Part shown: piece by piece, positions 48,301 to 56,131 of the stretch
Layout of the letters: the number at the start of each line of letters is the position of its first letter
How positions within the stretch are numbered: position 1 is the first letter of the stretch
Source: Verrucomicrobiaceae bacterium
Lineage (GTDB): Bacteria; Verrucomicrobiota; Verrucomicrobiia; Verrucomicrobiales; Akkermansiaceae
DNA length: 64,000 bases
Assembly: GCA_027491155.1 (NCBI GenBank)
Contig: JAIXWR010000038.1
Coordinates: forward strand, 1-64,000
Reading direction: 5' to 3'
Position numbers and translations under genes: made by a program
The notes under the pieces: generated by a model
What the model saw: the letters and a program-made list of their open reading frames with translations, nothing else
Told to the model about the DNA's origin: nothing
The model's database searches: none

Positions 48301-50760
48301 GCGGCGGCCGCGCTGGCGGAGGTGCAGGCCTGTTTTGTCCGGGATTTCGCCAGCAACGAGCCCGCAAACTTGGGTGCCGATCTGAAGTCGCTGGCTGATC
48401 CCGGAGCTCCTCCTGCGGTGGTGGCGCTGCGGACGCAGTTGCTGTCGTCGGATCAGGGCGTGGAACTGGTGAAGGCCCTGGCGGCCCTTGCGCCCGGGTT
48501 CCAGCGGCTGGAGAACAGCCTCCGCGAACTGCTCCACGGCGCGGATTCGCAGGGTCTTTCCTCGGTCGCCGCGGCGATCCGCGAGCTGCGGGAGGAAATG
48601 GACGCGCTGCCGGAACTCCTGCCGGCGCTGCGCGATCTCGCCGCGACGCCGGATGCGCTGCGACGGGCGGTGCGAGATTTGCCCTTCACCGCGGAGCAGC
48701 TCGAAGCCGCCTGCGCCCGCAAGACCCTGGAGCAGCTCTACCGCGAGGACCGCCTCCTTCAGCGCTTCGATTGCCACTTGCTCCAGCAAAAGCTCGACCG
48801 CCTCGCCAACGCGCACCGCCAGTGGCTGGAGCACAACGCCGGGTGGATCCGCGCCGGAGTGCGCAAGCGCTTCGTCGAACATGTCCAGCTCGCGAACCAA
48901 TCGGCGACGGTGCTCACCGCGGACCAGAAGGTTTTCAAGAAGAGCTACACCGCCGGCCGCCGCGAGCTGGAGCACGAGTTCGGCAAGACGATGCGCTACA
49001 AGTCGATCCGCGATCTCGCCGCGGGCGACAGCGGCGAGGTGGTGCGCGACCTCAAGCCGGTCTGGCTGATGAGCCCGCTCTCGGTGTCCGACACGCTGCC
49101 GCTCGACACCGGCTTGTTCGACGTCGTGATCTTCGACGAGGCCAGCCAGATCCCGGTGGAGGACGCGGTGCCGGCGGCTTACCGGGCGCAGCAGGTCATC
49201 GTCGTCGGCGACGAGATGCAGCTTCCGCCGACCAGCTTCTTCAGCAGTGCCGGCGATGCGGAGGACGAGATCACGGTGGAGGAAGAAGGCGAGTCGGTCA
49301 GCGTGCTGATGGATGCCGACAGTTTCCTGACCCAGTGCGCGCGCAACCTGCCGAGCACGCTGCTCGCCTGGCACTACCGCAGCCGCTACGAGTCGCTGAT
49401 CAGCTTCAGCAACGCGGCCTTCTATGGCGGCGAACTCTACACGATCCCCGACCGCCAGCTCTCGATCTCCGACAGCAGCGACCTGGTCGTGGAAACGCCC
49501 GATGAAGCCGCGAAACTGGTGCCGGAAATCCTTTCGCGGCCGGTCAGCTACCTCCGCTGCGAGAATTCTCCCTACGAGGATCGTCGTAATTCGACCGAAG
49601 CGGCCGTGGTCGCACGGCTGGTCCGCGGGCTGCTGGTTTCGGGAACGAAGTTCAGCATCGGCATCGCGGCCTTCAGCGAGGCGCAGCAGGGCGAGATCGA
49701 ATCCGCGCTCGATGCCCTCGCGGCGGAAGATGCGGATTTCGCCACCCGGCTGGAAGCCGAGTATGTCCGCGAGGAGGACGACCAGTTCTGCGGGCTCTTC
49801 GTGAAGAACCTGGAGAACGTCCAGGGTGACGAGCGGGACATCATTCTCATGTCCGTCTGCTACGCCCCGGACTCCGCGGGTAGGATGCGGATGAACTTCG
49901 GCCCGATCAACCAGCGCGGCGGCGAGAAGCGGCTCAACGTCATCTTCAGCCGGGCCCGCCATCACATGGTGCTGGTCAGCAGCATCCGCCACCACCAGAT
50001 CACCAACGACTACAACGATGGCGCACGGGCCTTGAAGAACTTCCTGCACTACGCCGAAAGCCTGTCGCGCGGCGAGGTGGCGATGGCGCGGCAGGTGCTC
50101 GATGGCCTGAACCCGCTCAAGCGGAAATCACTCGTCAAAGAGTCCGGCAACCTCCTCGCGGGCCAGATTTCCGCCGCCTTGGTCCGCCGCGGCTGGACGG
50201 CCGTGACGGATGCGGGGCAAAGCCGCTTCCGCTGCGACGTCGCGGTGCGCGAGCCCGGCTCGGACCGCCACCAGCTCGCGGTGCTGATCGAAGGCGGCGG
50301 CGCAGCCGACGTGCTGGAGCGCTTCCACACCCGGCCGGGCATCCTGCGGGCCTTCGGCTGGCAGGTCGCGGTGGTCACGGCGAAGGATTGGTGGCACGAA
50401 CCCGGCGCCGTGCTGGAGCGGATCGAGCGCCTGCTCCGCCGCGAGATCGCCGATTTGGAAGAGCAGGAAATCGAAGCCCCCGCGGCCGAGGTGGAACCTG
50501 CGCCCGCCCCGCCGGAACCCGCTCCCGCCCAAGCTTCGTCGCCCGCCGGCCCCGGCCGGCGCTTCGAGTTCACCGGCGGGAACTCCCGCAAGTTCTGGGC
50601 GGTGGCGCAGGAGGGAAATGAGATCCACATCCGCTTCGGCCGCATCGGCACGTCGGGGCAGACCCAGGTGAAGACTTTCGCCGACGAAGCACGGGCCGCA
50701 CGGGAAATGGCCAAGCTGATCGCCGAGAAGACCGGCAAGGGCTACGTCGAGGAGGGCTGA
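45331..50760 (+). CDS. Multidomain SF1 helicase/nuclease: kinase-C-lobe-like, DUF4011-like, helicase, Vsr-like nuclease, WGR
   Basis: An 1809-residue cytosolic protein. Residues ~1-220 resemble a protein-kinase C-lobe (TDIHSLGMLLASLACG, 143-158) without catalytic residues. About 235-600 is a DUF4011-like region (DRLFEVSRRNRLLYF). The SF1 helicase has Walker A GPPGTGKS (637-644), DEAS (1269-1272), GDEMQLPPT (1293-1301) and a C-terminal RecA part with NVIFSRARHH (1536-1545). Residues ~1610-1715 look like a Vsr/REase_MTES-type nuclease (RCDVAV with Asp1636, LIEGGG with Glu1654, FGWQVAVVTAKDWW). A WGR domain closes the protein (1744-1809; RFGRIGTSG). A long coiled, Ala/Leu/Arg-rich insertion (~720-1230) splits the helicase. 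The architecture is close to Hhe-type defence helicases (Gao et al. 2020, recalled), with WGR and an M48 partner added. Defence function is inference. Confidence 0.9.
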   Translation: MNEHPFLQFLEQGIERGGFEVDDVLAAVLPLMREVAAIHDLGKVAPLRGLSALVLHEDRALGLRSAEGVDGSSNAIKVYQFQVPASHGVEVIGELRRESNEEHFTSKVSNLDVAGPDDEIKRPVFLTGYSNWEHAIGHHDALTDIHSLGMLLASLACGLDFTERDELERFANSRTNLFIVAPRLHPVVAAVILEMTELHRGKRSQDLPSLIRRLEHYRDQPVDADVLALPGLDTATKGGRRRIIQTHLRDRLFEVSRRNRLLYFKSSQATLNLTTASVPLVLDYRNIRPEQLLYWHDSLAAEIGSGRALPLQKWLRYEEAPYLPGQLDKLISDARRSRAEFGFSQLRLVIAFLRWNNLKEAPQERIHSPLLLLPVELVKRKGVKDHYTLEPQGTEAEVNPALRHHLKQLYDLDLPAMIDLRETTLAAFHESLCKLIHATEPSVTLALSDKPKIQLVHERARQRLDQYRRRMARQGRKVKRVGSLDYSYDRADFRPLGLQMFQKLVLPSPLPLRELAGAPPRPRTPFMAGVVTERNMFSLVEEAEGNPYSWEFDLCAVTLANFSYRKMTLVRDYANLIEHDTPSLAFDRVFSIEPMPVEDAAPPPMPPSDQHLIIAADATQVGAIAKSRQGDSLIIQGPPGTGKSQTITNLIADYVARGKRVLFVCEKRAAIDVVFHRLRQQGLDELCCLIHDSQTDKKEFILNLKQTYEQWLAGSETHDGAKRGAALRAMESELAALEKYVGQMQSQPAGAGTTVNELLRRLIELRGTHDGSACPDLTAEEEDRLPHYDDWLKHGDAVLRLGEVLRDLGAEPVFARHPLRWLGETVILRESPLDGLAARLDEAERGLDDLDDALQRTGLPVEHWDTLAEIGHLLAFSQRLLPLAERGLLDLLDEKSGRSASFAKLWADHEAKRRDLDAKRAKTGHWVDKLPPDDTAAALALAPKVQGLFGFLNPGWWRLRKVLRARYDFSKHAVAPSWEAVLGDLSAEHAAAAALAEVQACFVRDFASNEPANLGADLKSLADPGAPPAVVALRTQLLSSDQGVELVKALAALAPGFQRLENSLRELLHGADSQGLSSVAAAIRELREEMDALPELLPALRDLAATPDALRRAVRDLPFTAEQLEAACARKTLEQLYREDRLLQRFDCHLLQQKLDRLANAHRQWLEHNAGWIRAGVRKRFVEHVQLANQSATVLTADQKVFKKSYTAGRRELEHEFGKTMRYKSIRDLAAGDSGEVVRDLKPVWLMSPLSVSDTLPLDTGLFDVVIFDEASQIPVEDAVPAAYRAQQVIVVGDEMQLPPTSFFSSAGDAEDEITVEEEGESVSVLMDADSFLTQCARNLPSTLLAWHYRSRYESLISFSNAAFYGGELYTIPDRQLSISDSSDLVVETPDEAAKLVPEILSRPVSYLRCENSPYEDRRNSTEAAVVARLVRGLLVSGTKFSIGIAAFSEAQQGEIESALDALAAEDADFATRLEAEYVREEDDQFCGLFVKNLENVQGDERDIILMSVCYAPDSAGRMRMNFGPINQRGGEKRLNVIFSRARHHMVLVSSIRHHQITNDYNDGARALKNFLHYAESLSRGEVAMARQVLDGLNPLKRKSLVKESGNLLAGQISAALVRRGWTAVTDAGQSRFRCDVAVREPGSDRHQLAVLIEGGGAADVLERFHTRPGILRAFGWQVAVVTAKDWWHEPGAVLERIERLLRREIADLEEQEIEAPAAEVEPAPAPPEPAPAQASSPAGPGRRFEFTGGNSRKFWAVAQEGNEIHIRFGRIGTSGQTQVKTFADEARAAREMAKLIAEKTGKGYVEEG

Positions 50761-50788
50761 GGCCGGCCCCGCCTGCGGTCAAACCGCG

Positions 50789-50812
50789 CGCTTGACCCTT
50801 TGTAATCAAGCG
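50789..50812. promoter_or_regulatory. Inverted repeat upstream of ilvC
   Basis: CGCTTGA (50789-50795) and TCAAGCG (50806-50812) form a perfect 7-bp inverted repeat, 65 bp before the ilvC start and 28 bp after the helicase stop. It could be an operator or part of an ilvC leader; no T tract follows. Tentative. Confidence 0.3.
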
Positions 50813-50876
50813 TCCAGCGTGTCCGCCCGCCGCGGCCAGGAGGCTCCGGCGTTCCACCATCAGACACCTCATCGCC

Positions 50877-51926
50877 ATGGCCGCGAAGATCTACACCAAC
50901 AAGGACGCGACGCTCACGCCGCTCAAGAAGAAGACCCTCGCCGTGATCGGCTTCGGTTCCCAGGGACACGCCCACGCCCTCAACCTCAAGGACAGCGGGC
51001 TGAAGGTCATCATCGGCCTCTACCCGAAGTCGAAGTCCCGCGAAGTCGCCAAGAAGCTCGGCTTCGAGGTCATGGACACCGCCGCCGCCGTGAAGGCCGC
51101 CGACGTGATCTTCGTCGCCGTGCCGGACACCAAGATCGCCTCGGTCTACAACAAGGACATCGCCGCGAACCTCAGCAAGGGCAAGACCCTGCTCTTTTCC
51201 CACGGCTTCGCCGTCCACTTCAAGACCATCGAAGCGCCCAAGGACGTCAACGTCATCATGGTCGCGCCGAAGGGCCCGGGCCACACCGTCCGCAGCCAGT
51301 TCGTCGACGGCAAGGGCGTGCCCGGCCTGATCGCCGTGCACAACGATGCCGACGGCAAGGCCAAGGACATCGCGCTCGCCTGGGCCCGCGGCGTGGGCTG
51401 CACCCGTGCCGGCGTGTTCGAAACCAACTTCCGCGAGGAAACCGTGACCGACCTCTTCGGCGAGCAGTGCGTCCTTTGCGGCGGCGCTTCCGCCCTGGTC
51501 AAGGCGGGCTTCGAAGTGCTGGTCGAAGCCGGCTACCAGCCGGAAATGGCCTACTTCGAGTGCCTCCACGAGCTGAAGCTGATCGTCGACCTGATGAACG
51601 AGTCCGGCATCGCCGGCATGCGCTTCTCGATTTCCGAGACCGCCGAGTGGGGTGACGTCACCGTCGGACCGAAGATCATCGACGCCGGCGTGAAGAAGCG
51701 GATGCAGAAGCAGCTCAAGGAGATCGAGTCCGGCAAGTTCGCCAAGGAGTGGATCGCCGAGGCCACCACCGGCGGCTACAAGAAGTTCGACGCCATCCGC
51801 AAGGCCGAGGCCGCCCACCCGATCGAGAAGACCGGTGAGAAGCTCCGTTCCACGATGAGCTGGATCAAGCAGAAGAAGCTCAAGAAGGGCGCCGCCCAAG
51901 CGAGCTACGTGTCTTCCTCGAAGTAA
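50877..51926 (+). CDS. ilvC: Ketol-acid reductoisomerase
   Basis: Second common step of branched-chain amino acid synthesis: isomerises and reduces acetolactate or acetohydroxybutyrate with NADPH and Mg2+. The 349-residue length and single C-terminal knotted domain mark class I. The nucleotide loop [26 protein letters not shown], and the metal/substrate region [17 protein letters not shown] with [17 protein letters not shown] are all intact. Slightly extended Lys-rich C-terminus ([11 protein letters not shown]). It has its own terminator and no other ilv genes around it. Confidence 0.97.
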   Translation: MAAKIYTNKDATLTPLKKKTLAVIGFGSQGHAHALNLKDSGLKVIIGLYPKSKSREVAKKLGFEVMDTAAAVKAADVIFVAVPDTKIASVYNKDIAANLSKGKTLLFSHGFAVHFKTIEAPKDVNVIMVAPKGPGHTVRSQFVDGKGVPGLIAVHNDADGKAKDIALAWARGVGCTRAGVFETNFREETVTDLFGEQCVLCGGASALVKAGFEVLVEAGYQPEMAYFECLHELKLIVDLMNESGIAGMRFSISETAEWGDVTVGPKIIDAGVKKRMQKQLKEIESGKFAKEWIAEATTGGYKKFDAIRKAEAAHPIEKTGEKLRSTMSWIKQKKLKKGAAQASYVSSSK

Positions 51927-51943
51927 GATCCGTTTTTCCCGGA

Positions 51944-51977
51944 AAGCCCGGCCCCCGCGAGGGAGCCGGGCTTTTTC
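51944..51977 (+). terminator. Rho-independent terminator of ilvC
   Basis: GCCCGGC (51944-51950) pairs with GCCGGGC (51965-51971), followed by TTTTT at 51972-51976. Confidence 0.9.
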
Positions 51978-52140
51978 GTGCCTCGTGGAGTGCTATGGCA
52001 CGACGCGGCTTTCGCTCCGGGGGCGGCCGCTTTCTTCTCCCGGCCACGGATTTCCCGCCCGGCCGGTCCGCGGCCGACGGGGAGAGCCGGGCTTCACCCC
52101 GAGCCAAAGCGACGTCGTGCCGTCGCACTCCACGAGGCAC
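51978..52140. repeat. Remote REP/BIME palindrome
   Basis: Two ~40-bp arms (from about 51978 and to 52140) are near-perfect inverted copies, each starting GTGCCTCGTGGAGTGC on its own strand and carrying the REP core GGCACGACG.CG..TT..GCTC. The core matches the units around the RAYT gene 13 kb away. It sits between the ilvC terminator and the MFS gene. Confidence 0.75.
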
Positions 52141-52300
52141 CCCTCGGCGGTTTCCCGGTTACCGGTCCGATGCCCGGCGGTGGACGATTGCGACATCGCC
52201 GAAAGGAACCCGCCCCGAAATCCGTTTCCCGCTGCCATTCCGCATGCTTGCCATGCCCCGTAATCCCCGTTAGACAGACCGCCACTTCCCTAGAAAAACC

Positions 52301-53866
52301 ATGACGACAACACTCAGCGACGAGCCAATCGCGCACAACGCCAAGCGACTGCTCTGGGCAGGCTTCCTCGCCATCCTCGCCGCCGGCATCGGCTTCGGCG
52401 TCCGGGGTGGCATTCTTGCCAACTGGGCCGCGGACTTCGGCTTCACCGGTGCCCAGCTGGGTGCCATCGGTGGAGCGGGTTTCACCGGGTTCTGCTTCGG
52501 CATCATCATCGGCGGCGTGGTCGTCGATAAGATCGGCTACGGCAAGCTGGTCTTCGCCGCGTTCCTGTTCCACGTGCTCTCGGCCTTCATCACCTTCGCC
52601 GCGGGCAAGGGTCAGGCTCAGGAAACCGCCTACATGTTCCTCTACTGGGGCACCTTCGTCTTCGCCCTGGCCAACGGCACGCTTGAAGCCGTCGCCAACC
52701 CCTTGGTCGCGACCCTTTTCCCGAACAACCGGACCCACTACCTCAACATCCTCCACGCCTCATGGCCGGCGGGCATGGTGATCGGCGGCCTGATCGGCTG
52801 GACCCTCGGCGCCCAGGGTGTCAGCTGGAAAATCCAGCTCGGCCTGTTCCTGATCCCCACCCTGCTCTACGGGTTCGCCTTCTTCGGCCAGAGCTTCCCG
52901 AAATCGGAAGCCGCCGAGAAGGGCCTCAAGGTCGGTGACATGCTCAAGGAGGTCGGGATCCTCGGTTCGGCCGTGGCTTGCTATCTCCTCGTCCTCTTCT
53001 TCGAAGACGCTCTCAAGCTGCCCGCAGGCGCCGCCTGGGGCATCGGCATCGCGCTGCTGGTCGTTGTCGGCGTCCTGACCAAGTTCTCTGTCGGCTCGGT
53101 TCTCCTGTTCGTCCTCTTCATCGCCCACGCCTTGGTTGGTGCGGTTGAACTCGGCACCGACGGCTGGATCCAGAACATCACCGGCAACATCCTGACGCCG
53201 GAGCAAGGCAAGATCCTCTTCGTCTTCACCTCGATGCTGATGTTCGCCCTGCGCTTCTCGGCCCACTTCATCGAGAGCAAGCTGAAGATCTCCCCCGTCG
53301 GGCTCCTGCTGATCTGCGCCGTTCTCGCCGTGATCGGCCTGAACATGGTCAGCGGCATCACCACCTTCGTGGGTGCTCTCGTCGCGCTCTCCGTCTATGC
53401 GCTCGGCAAGACCTTCTTCTGGCCGACCATGCTCGCGGTGGTGGGCGACCGCTTCCCCCGCACCGGTGCCATCGCCATGTCGATCATGGGCGGTATCGGC
53501 ATGATGTCCGCCGGCCTGCTGGGCGGCCCCGGCCTCGGCTATGCGAAGGACCGCTACACCGTGGAGCATCTCAAGGAAAACGCACCGGCGGTCTACGAGG
53601 CCAACAAGGCGGAGAAGCCGAGCTCCTTCCTGTTCCTTGAGCCGGTGACCGGCCTCGACGGCACCAAGCTTTCCGCCGCCCAGACCGCCAAACCGGAAGA
53701 GCGGACGGCCGACCAGAAGGCCCTCGCGGAGGCCAGCATCATCGGCGACCGCAAGACGCTGAAGGCTGATGCCTACATCCCCGCAACGATGGCGGTGATC
53801 TTCCTGCTGCTGATGATCTACTTCAAGGGCATCGGCGGTTACAAGCCGGTCAAGATCGATCATTGA
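52301..53866 (+). CDS. MFS transporter
   Basis: A 521-residue protein with twelve predicted membrane helices. [24 protein letters not shown] in the first half matches the MFS loop 2-3 signature region. The N-terminal half has a charged loop around residue 200. Before the last helix sits an unusual ~80-residue hydrophilic insertion (about 415-495; [10 protein letters not shown] ... [11 protein letters not shown]). Substrate is not readable; sugar or nucleoside import by this broad MFS group is possible. The start at 52301 (ATG) follows 160 bp after the remote REP palindrome. A terminator follows the gene. Confidence 0.88.
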   Translation: MTTTLSDEPIAHNAKRLLWAGFLAILAAGIGFGVRGGILANWAADFGFTGAQLGAIGGAGFTGFCFGIIIGGVVVDKIGYGKLVFAAFLFHVLSAFITFAAGKGQAQETAYMFLYWGTFVFALANGTLEAVANPLVATLFPNNRTHYLNILHASWPAGMVIGGLIGWTLGAQGVSWKIQLGLFLIPTLLYGFAFFGQSFPKSEAAEKGLKVGDMLKEVGILGSAVACYLLVLFFEDALKLPAGAAWGIGIALLVVVGVLTKFSVGSVLLFVLFIAHALVGAVELGTDGWIQNITGNILTPEQGKILFVFTSMLMFALRFSAHFIESKLKISPVGLLLICAVLAVIGLNMVSGITTFVGALVALSVYALGKTFFWPTMLAVVGDRFPRTGAIAMSIMGGIGMMSAGLLGGPGLGYAKDRYTVEHLKENAPAVYEANKAEKPSSFLFLEPVTGLDGTKLSAAQTAKPEERTADQKALAEASIIGDRKTLKADAYIPATMAVIFLLLMIYFKGIGGYKPVKIDH

Positions 53867-53886
53867 TCGGTCCCGAACCTTCCCAA

Positions 53887-53918
53887 GCGGCGCGTCCTCC
53901 GGGGCGCGCCGCTTTTTC
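53887..53918 (+). terminator. Rho-independent terminator of the MFS gene
   Basis: GCGGCGCG (53887-53894) pairs with CGCGCCGC (53905-53912), followed by TTTTT. Confidence 0.88.
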
Positions 53919-53927
53919 GTGCCGCGT

Positions 53928-54473
53928 TCAATCGAAGCCGAGTTCGTCGGCGCTGGAGCTCTTGGTGCCGAACTTCTGCTCCAATTCCGCGCGGCGCATC
54001 GCGTTCTCGGCTTTCAGCGCGGCAATCTCGCCGGCCCAGCGGTTCATCTGCCACTGGTGGAGGAACCAGAGGCCGGTGCCCATCATGACGATCAGCACGA
54101 CGCAGGTGATCCACGCGACGCTGATCGGCAGCCATTCGCCGTCGAAGAGGCGCACCCACCCGGCCACGGCGACCAGCGCTTCGACGCCGGCGAGGATCCC
54201 GCAAGCCAGCGGGGTGTGGGTCTCGTTGCGGATGAACCAGTAGATGGCGGCGCCGAGGAAGAGGAGGTTGGGAATCAGCCAGAGGGTGAGCAGCAGCACC
54301 GGGCTGACGAGCATCAGGCCGAACTCGGCCTTACCGCCGGCGGACAGTTCTCCCGCGTTCAACGCGGCCGCGCCCATCGAGCAGCCGAGCCAGATCGACC
54401 CGGCGAAGAGGAAGAGCTGCTTGAGCAGCCAGCCGATGCCGCTGGCGAAGACGTCGCCGAAGTCGATTTTCAT
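53928..54473 (-). CDS. Multi-span membrane protein with coiled-coil tail, unknown function
   Basis: A 181-residue protein with four hydrophobic helices (about 18-38, 52-82, 88-108, 115-137) and a C-terminal helical, charged stretch (WAGEIAALKAENAMRRAELEQKFG) with heptad spacing, likely cytoplasmic coiled coil. No domain is recognised. It lies 33 bp downstream of the NUDIX gene on the same strand and may be co-transcribed. Confidence 0.65.
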   Translation of the reverse strand: MKIDFGDVFASGIGWLLKQLFLFAGSIWLGCSMGAAALNAGELSAGGKAEFGLMLVSPVLLLTLWLIPNLLFLGAAIYWFIRNETHTPLACGILAGVEALVAVAGWVRLFDGEWLPISVAWITCVVLIVMMGTGLWFLHQWQMNRWAGEIAALKAENAMRRAELEQKFGTKSSSADELGFD

Positions 54474-54506
54474 GACAGCTCGGCTTATCTCCCGCGGCAG
54501 GACGGA

Positions 54507-55046
54507 TCACAAGCCCGGGGTTTTCCGCACCATCCGGGTCATCGAGTCCTCGGTGGTGAGCGTCGTCACCTCGTCGAGCGCCACCCAGCGGAGGTCGTGG
54601 GATTCGTCGCTGACGACGTAGTCCGTGGCACCGGTCGCGCGGAGCAAGTAGCGGACGTCGTAGTGGAGGTGCTCCGGGTCGCTTTTCCGCGCGGGGATCG
54701 GGTGGATATCGAGGTCGAAGATGCCGGGGCGCACCACTTCGAAATCGTCCAGCCCCGATTCCTCGCGGGCCTCTTTCAAGGCGACCGCGAGCACGTCGGA
54801 ATCGCCATCGGCATGGCCGCCGAGCTGGAGCCAGCGGTCGAGCTTGCGGTGGTGGGTGAGCAGCACCTGGCTGCCGTCCGCATTCACGATCCACGCCGAG
54901 CCGGTGACGTGCCCGACGGCGAGCGAGCGCTCGAAGCAATCGCCCTCGCTGCGGACGAAGTCGATGAAGCGTGACACCGTCTCCGCTTCCTCCGGATGCC
55001 GCGCGGCGTAATCGGCGAGCTGGTCGAGAAGCGGCTGGCGGTGCAT
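54507..55046 (-). CDS. NUDIX hydrolase
   Basis: A 179-residue enzyme with a complete NUDIX box, GGHADGDSDVLAVALKEAREESGL (fits GX5EX7REUXEEXGU with the expected spacing of REESGL), preceded by LLTHHRKLDRWLQLGG. It hydrolyses a nucleoside diphosphate linked to another moiety. The length and the HxxxxW...GGH segment recall family members with broad or ADP-ribose/dNTP specificity. ATG 55046 was preferred to 55067 because the extra residues are poorly helical. Confidence 0.88.
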   Translation of the reverse strand: MHRQPLLDQLADYAARHPEEAETVSRFIDFVRSEGDCFERSLAVGHVTGSAWIVNADGSQVLLTHHRKLDRWLQLGGHADGDSDVLAVALKEAREESGLDDFEVVRPGIFDLDIHPIPARKSDPEHLHYDVRYLLRATGATDYVVSDESHDLRWVALDEVTTLTTEDSMTRMVRKTPGL

Positions 55047-55136
55047 GGGGCGGACGGTGGCCCGCAACGTCCTGCGATCAAAGCGGGAAGTCGCGGCATT
55101 TCCGGCTTTCCGGTCGCCCTTTGCCGCGGCGGCCGG

Positions 55137-56036
55137 TCATTCGGCGCTTGTTGCCCGAAGTTTCCCGAGTTCCTCGCGGGCGGCGGCAGCGGCATCCCCG
55201 TCGGGGTCGAGCTTGAGGATCTTCTCGTAGGCCGCGATCGCCTCCTCCTTCTTGCCGCGGTCGCGGTGGGCGTCGGCGAGGTTGTTCAGGATCAGCACGT
55301 CCTCCGGCGCCTTCTCCGCGGCGAGCTTGAGGAAGCGATAGGACTCCTCCTTGTCGCCCTTCGCATCGGCCAGCGCGGCGAGGAGGTTGTAGGCATAGGG
55401 GTGTTCGGGAAAGGCGGCGACGGTGGCGTCGAGCAGCTCCTTGCACAGGGCGTCGGACTCCTCCGTCTCCGCCTGGAACAGCGGCGCGGTGTAGCCTTGG
55501 ATGGCTTCGGGCAGGAACTCGCCGGCCGGTGCGGGCAGCGGGGCGTTGGCGGTCCAGAGGAACTCGTTGCCGGGCGTGGCGGCCAGCTTCAGGATCTGGC
55601 GCAGGGTGGCGACGGCACCCTTTGCGTCGCCGGTCTTCAAGCGGACGTGGGCATGACCGAGGCCGATGTCGAGGCGCCTGGGGAACTTCGCGAAGCCGGT
55701 GCCGGTCAGGTCGACGGCTTTCTTCCGCAGCGAGGGATCGAGGTCGCCGTTGGTGCTGATGCTGCCGACTTCCTCGCCGCTGTCCTTGTCGCGGATCGAG
55801 GGTTCGCCCTTGGCGGCGGGCTTGGTGGAAAGGTTGATCTCGCCGGCGAAGCTCCACCAGTAGTTGGAGGCGAGCGCGTAGTATTCGGGGTTGTCCGCCT
55901 CGGTCTTCGCCGCGGATTCGAGGAGCTTCACCATCGCCGCGTGGTCCTTGGTCGCGCGGGTGGTCTTGAAGTCCTCCGCGAAGTCGGCGAGGGCGAGGGC
56001 GGGGAAAAGCAGGAGGGCGAGAACAAGGCGGGTCAT
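55137..56036 (-). CDS. Exported tetratricopeptide-repeat protein
   Basis: A 299-residue protein with signal peptide (1-17, LALA). TPR-like helix pairs are clear toward the C-terminus: YAYNLLAALADAKGDKEESYRFLKLA, DVLILNNLADAHRDRGKKEEAIAAYEKILKLDPDG. The N-terminal half is less regular. TPR proteins mediate protein contacts; no enzymatic part is seen. It follows the ppdK terminator by 34 bp and is therefore an independent unit. Confidence 0.8.
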   Translation of the reverse strand: MTRLVLALLLFPALALADFAEDFKTTRATKDHAAMVKLLESAAKTEADNPEYYALASNYWWSFAGEINLSTKPAAKGEPSIRDKDSGEEVGSISTNGDLDPSLRKKAVDLTGTGFAKFPRRLDIGLGHAHVRLKTGDAKGAVATLRQILKLAATPGNEFLWTANAPLPAPAGEFLPEAIQGYTAPLFQAETEESDALCKELLDATVAAFPEHPYAYNLLAALADAKGDKEESYRFLKLAAEKAPEDVLILNNLADAHRDRGKKEEAIAAYEKILKLDPDGDAAAAAREELGKLRATSAE

Positions 56037-56069
56037 GGGCGGGGAGCCTAGCACGGCCGGCTGGAGGGA

Positions 56070-56101
56070 AAAGAAAAGCCGCCCCGGTTTCCCGGGGCGG
56101 C
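56070..56101 (-). terminator. Rho-independent terminator of ppdK
   Basis: On the minus strand GCCGCCCCGG (56101-56092) pairs with CCGGGGCGGC (56087-56078), loop GAAA, followed by TTTTCTTTT (56077-56070). Confidence 0.92.
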
Positions 56102-56131
56102 TTTGGATTCTTCGGAAGTCAGCGTTGCCGC

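Noticed and set aside
48004-50049. 681-codon minus-strand frame over the helicase gene
   Set aside because: Antisense shadow; the helicase frame has complete SF1 motifs.
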